In this document: positions 63,287-64,000 of the stretch, piece by piece | How the letters are laid out: the number at the start of each line of letters is the position of its first letter | Numbering within the stretch: position 1 is the first letter of the stretch | NCBI GenBank assembly: GCA_947499155.1 | Contig: CANMND010000003.1 | Location: 248,001 to 312,000 of the forward strand | DNA from: an uncultured Sphingomonadales bacterium | GTDB lineage: Bacteria > Pseudomonadota > Alphaproteobacteria > Sphingomonadales > Rhodothalassiaceae | Length of the DNA: 64,000 nt | Reading direction: 5' to 3' | Position numbers and translations under genes: made by a program | Notes under the pieces: model-generated | Told to the model about the DNA's origin: nothing | Seen by the model: only the letters and a program-made list of their open reading frames with translations | Database searches by the model: none

Positions 63287-64000
63287 TCAGTCGCGACCCT
63301 GACTGCTGCCCTTTGGAGGCCGCGTGTCTTCACGCTCGGCACCCGTTTCCTGATCCACGACACGCATGGACAGGCGAACCTTGCCGCGATCATCGATATC
63401 AAGAACTTTCACCTTCACCTTATCGCCTTCCTTGACGATATCCGTGACCTTGTCCACGCGGTGATCAGCCAGTTCTGAAATATGAACAAGGCCATCGCGG
63501 GTGCCGATGAAGTTGACGAACGCACCAAAATCCATGATCCGGACAACCTTACCGTCATAGATCCGGCCCAGCTCAGGCTCAGCAACTATGCCTTCGATCC
63601 AGGAACGGGCACGGGCAATAGCGTCCGTATCCGAACTTGAGATCTTGATCGTGCCATCATCTTCTATATCGATCTTCGCACCGGTAGTTTCAACTATCTC
63701 GCGGATTACCTTGCCGCCCGTGCCGATCACTTCACGGATTTTTTCCTTGTTGATCTGCATGGTCTCGATACGCGGTGCATGGGCAGACAGCTCCTGGCGT
63801 GCGCCGGTCAGGGCCTTGTTCATTTCCGCAAGGATATGGGCACGGCCGCCATGGGCCTGATCCAGTGCCTTTTGCATGATGTCTTCATTGATACCGGCAA
63901 TCTTGATATCCATCTGAAGCGACGTAATGCCCTTTTCAGTGCCGGCCACCTTGAAGTCCATGTCTCCCAGATGATCTTCATCGCCAAGAATGTCTGACAG
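63287..64000 (-). CDS. pnp: Polyribonucleotide nucleotidyltransferase, C-terminal part (partial)
   Basis: The C-terminal 237 residues of PNPase, a 3'-to-5' phosphorolytic exoribonuclease of the degradosome. The visible part starts in the second RNase PH-like core ([20 protein letters not shown]), then the KH domain ([20 protein letters not shown]) and the S1 domain ([20 protein letters not shown]). The rest of the gene is beyond the right edge; the frame is open at base 64000. The stop is at 63287-63289. The C-terminal tail is short. Confidence 0.96.
   Translation of the reverse strand: MSDILGDEDHLGDMDFKVAGTEKGITSLQMDIKIAGINEDIMQKALDQAHGGRAHILAEMNKALTGARQELSAHAPRIETMQINKEKIREVIGTGGKVIREIVETTGAKIDIEDDGTIKISSSDTDAIARARSWIEGIVAEPELGRIYDGKVVRIMDFGAFVNFIGTRDGLVHISELADHRVDKVTDIVKEGDKVKVKVLDIDDRGKVRLSMRVVDQETGAEREDTRPPKGSSQGRD

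Overview
The window looks like a chromosome segment of an alphaproteobacterium. Markers are an Irr-type Fur regulator, an alphaproteobacterial murA-DUF2948-hisG-hisD-UPF0262-phosphatase block, a YggT-DUF167-folD operon, a complex I NDUFA9-like protein, and a nonulosonic-acid locus next to a flagellar-type protein. I cannot fix the genus from sequence alone; a marine group such as the Kordiimonadales or a relative is a guess. There are no insertion sequences, integrases, CRISPR arrays or rRNA genes. One tRNA-Leu(CAG) is present.

Layout. 1-5.96 kb: legionaminic-acid-type sugar biosynthesis (NeuB/LegI on +; PIG-L deacetylase, UDP-GlcNAc 2-epimerase, GNAT, LegC aminotransferase and an ABHD10-like hydrolase on -), probably for flagellin or surface glycosylation. 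6-11.7 kb: 2OG-Fe(II) oxygenase, dodecin, glyoxalase I, argG, MarC, folD, DUF167, YggT. 11.8-16.6 kb: a 968-aa flagellar-type beta-propeller protein, a small exported protein and a membrane-anchored TAXI protein. 16.8-22.2 kb: dcd, murA, DUF2948, hisG, hisD, UPF0262, low-molecular-weight phosphatase. 22.3-29 kb: S9 peptidase, EamA exporter, an exported two-domain protein, a PEP-CTERM metalloprotease and an exported methyltransferase-like protein. 29.2-36.5 kb: complete Entner-Doudoroff operon (zwf, pgl, an unknown exported protein, edd, eda), then a GMC oxidoreductase and a small membrane protein.

36.6-51.35 kb is the most interesting region: a catabolic cluster for an unidentified, probably alicyclic or terpenoid-like, substrate. 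It encodes a Baeyer-Villiger monooxygenase, a divergent YtnP-like metallo-beta-lactamase-fold hydrolase (candidate lactonase), two acyl-CoA ligases, a TetR regulator, an iron-type alcohol dehydrogenase, an AMACR-like CoA-family protein with its catalytic Asp replaced by Asn, a TonB-dependent receptor, a cytochrome P450 and a cyclase-family hydrolase. Four copies of a palindrome ATAC-N6-GTAT (best form AAATATAC-N6-GTATATTT) sit in the three promoter regions of this cluster and I saw none elsewhere. I propose them as the operators of the cluster's TetR protein, which would make the cluster one regulon.

51.5-64 kb returns to housekeeping: tRNA-Leu, NDUFA9-like protein, uppP, DUF2059 protein, a two-gene ABC exporter, GST, queG, a D-2-hydroxyacid dehydrogenase, an SH3 protein, Irr, a flavin oxidoreductase and the 3' part of pnp, which runs off the right edge.
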